NCBI GenBank assembly: GCA_019313025.1
Contig: JAFDCA010000681.1
Span: 1-5,819 of the forward strand
Source: Deltaproteobacteria bacterium
GTDB taxonomy: Bacteria; Desulfobacterota; Desulfobacteria; Desulfobacterales; UBA11574
DNA: 5,819 nucleotides
Direction of reading: 5' to 3'
Below the pieces are notes generated by a model, which worked only from the letters and a program-made list of their open reading frames with translations, did not search any database and was not told the origin of the DNA. The position numbers were made by a program, and so were the translations under genes. Below are positions 5,266 through 5,819 of the stretch, piece by piece (position 1 is the first letter of the stretch; the number at the start of each line of letters is the position of its first letter).

Positions 5266-5819
5266 TTATTTTTGTTTTTCTACCAAGGCTTTTAGGTCTT
5301 TTGTAAAGCTGAAGTTTTCTTCTAGAAATATTTGGGCTGCTTCGATAGACGAATTCCAATAATCAAATTCAGGACTCAGCGTCTGGATTTCCATCCATTT
5401 GTCCATGGCGATTTTGCCATTGATCATAGCCATTAATGTATCTACTTCAGCTCGGGCGTTGTCCCGAACCTGTCCATGGGTAAGTTTAAATGAACTATTG
5501 GGATTAAAAATCTTAACCATGGCGTTTTCACCACCGTCCACGCCGGCGATAATTTCAGTTAACGGTTTACCATTATCCATTTTTCCGCGGCCAAGCTGCT
5601 CACAGGCGGCTAAAGCACCCAGTGCCATGTCATCGTTTCCACCGAAGATGATATTTATTTGATGGTTTGCTTGAAGAATATCAAGCATTACTTCCATGGA
5701 CTTAATCGTAGAGCCATAGCCATTTTGTATAGCAACCAGTTTTGCGTTTGGATCAACCGATTTCACCCCTTTAAAAAACGGATCGGTCCTTAGATAAACA
5801 ACCTGCTCGAATCCGCCAA
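5266..5819 (-). CDS. Ribose-type periplasmic substrate-binding protein, C-terminal part (cut by window edge)
   Basis: The reading frame runs off the right edge, and about 184 C-terminal residues are visible. A GTG at 5766 is an internal valine codon, because the frame continues upstream through GGFEQVVYLRTDPFFKG to the last bases. The fragment matches the second lobe of Peripla_BP_4 / RbsB-type binding proteins: MEVMLDILQA, then a strand and the hallmark NDDMALGALAA helix start, then IIAGVDGGENAM, equivalent to the IVGFDG sugar-contact strand. These are followed by VRDNARAEVDTLMAMINGK and a C-terminal helix ending LKALVEKQK. The signal peptide and first lobe are outside the window. Position and family make it the solute receptor for the importer encoded by the following three genes. 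With the first lobe and half the pocket missing, the ligand cannot be named. Confidence 0.92.
   Translation of the reverse strand, partial: GGFEQVVYLRTDPFFKGVKSVDPNAKLVAIQNGYGSTIKSMEVMLDILQANHQINIIFGGNDDMALGALAACEQLGRGKMDNGKPLTEIIAGVDGGENAMVKIFNPNSSFKLTHGQVRDNARAEVDTLMAMINGKIAMDKWMEIQTLSPEFDYWNSSIEAAQIFLEENFSFTKDLKALVEKQK

Noticed and set aside
5264..5766. Start of the binding-protein gene at the GTG at 5766
   Set aside because: The frame stays open with protein-like sequence to the window edge, and the protein would lack a signal peptide and its first lobe. The gene is cut by the edge and does not start here.

Overview
The window holds a class III (fold-type I) PLP enzyme on the + strand (30-1403). 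It converges on a minus-strand operon for a ribose-type (CUT2 / RbsABC-like) ABC importer. Read in its own direction, from right to left, the operon is: C-terminal part of a substrate-binding protein (cut by the right edge), a 176-base spacer with a strong hairpin, permease A, a double-domain ATPase, permease B. The convergent gap (1404-1620) contains no gene.

The gene content and Shine-Dalgarno sites indicate a Gram-negative-style bacterium. An anaerobic Desulfobacterota-like lineage is a guess from overall feel; no taxonomic marker is present. The PLP gene has very GC-rich stretches, while the transporter genes contain long AT-rich stretches, so the two halves may have different histories.

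The importer genes form a complete CUT2 system if the missing N-terminus of the binding protein lies just outside the window. The binding protein would capture a small polar solute, probably a sugar, polyol or autoinducer-like molecule. Two related but distinct permeases would form a heteromeric channel, and the RbsA-like ATPase would power it. The perfect 13-bp hairpin just after the binding-protein gene probably ends or thins transcription, so that binding protein is made in excess over membrane components. The three internal minus-strand genes are very tightly packed (a 4-base GTGA overlap, then a 2-base gap), and none starts with ATG.

The most unusual point is the last permease. Alignment with its sister shows that the only conventional start (TTG at 2568) would cut into the first membrane helix. 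No ATG, GTG or TTG lies in frame further upstream before a stop. A near-consensus Shine-Dalgarno sits correctly spaced before an in-frame ATT at 2625. The same bases also form an A-AAG-GGG slippery heptamer whose -1 frame is exactly that of the permease. A perfect 12-bp inverted repeat lies over the rejected TTG. The PLP enzyme has active-site motifs unlike ordinary omega-transaminases and recalling PbfA-type amino-phosphonate ammonia-lyases, but no phosphonate genes are in view, so its substrate is unknown.
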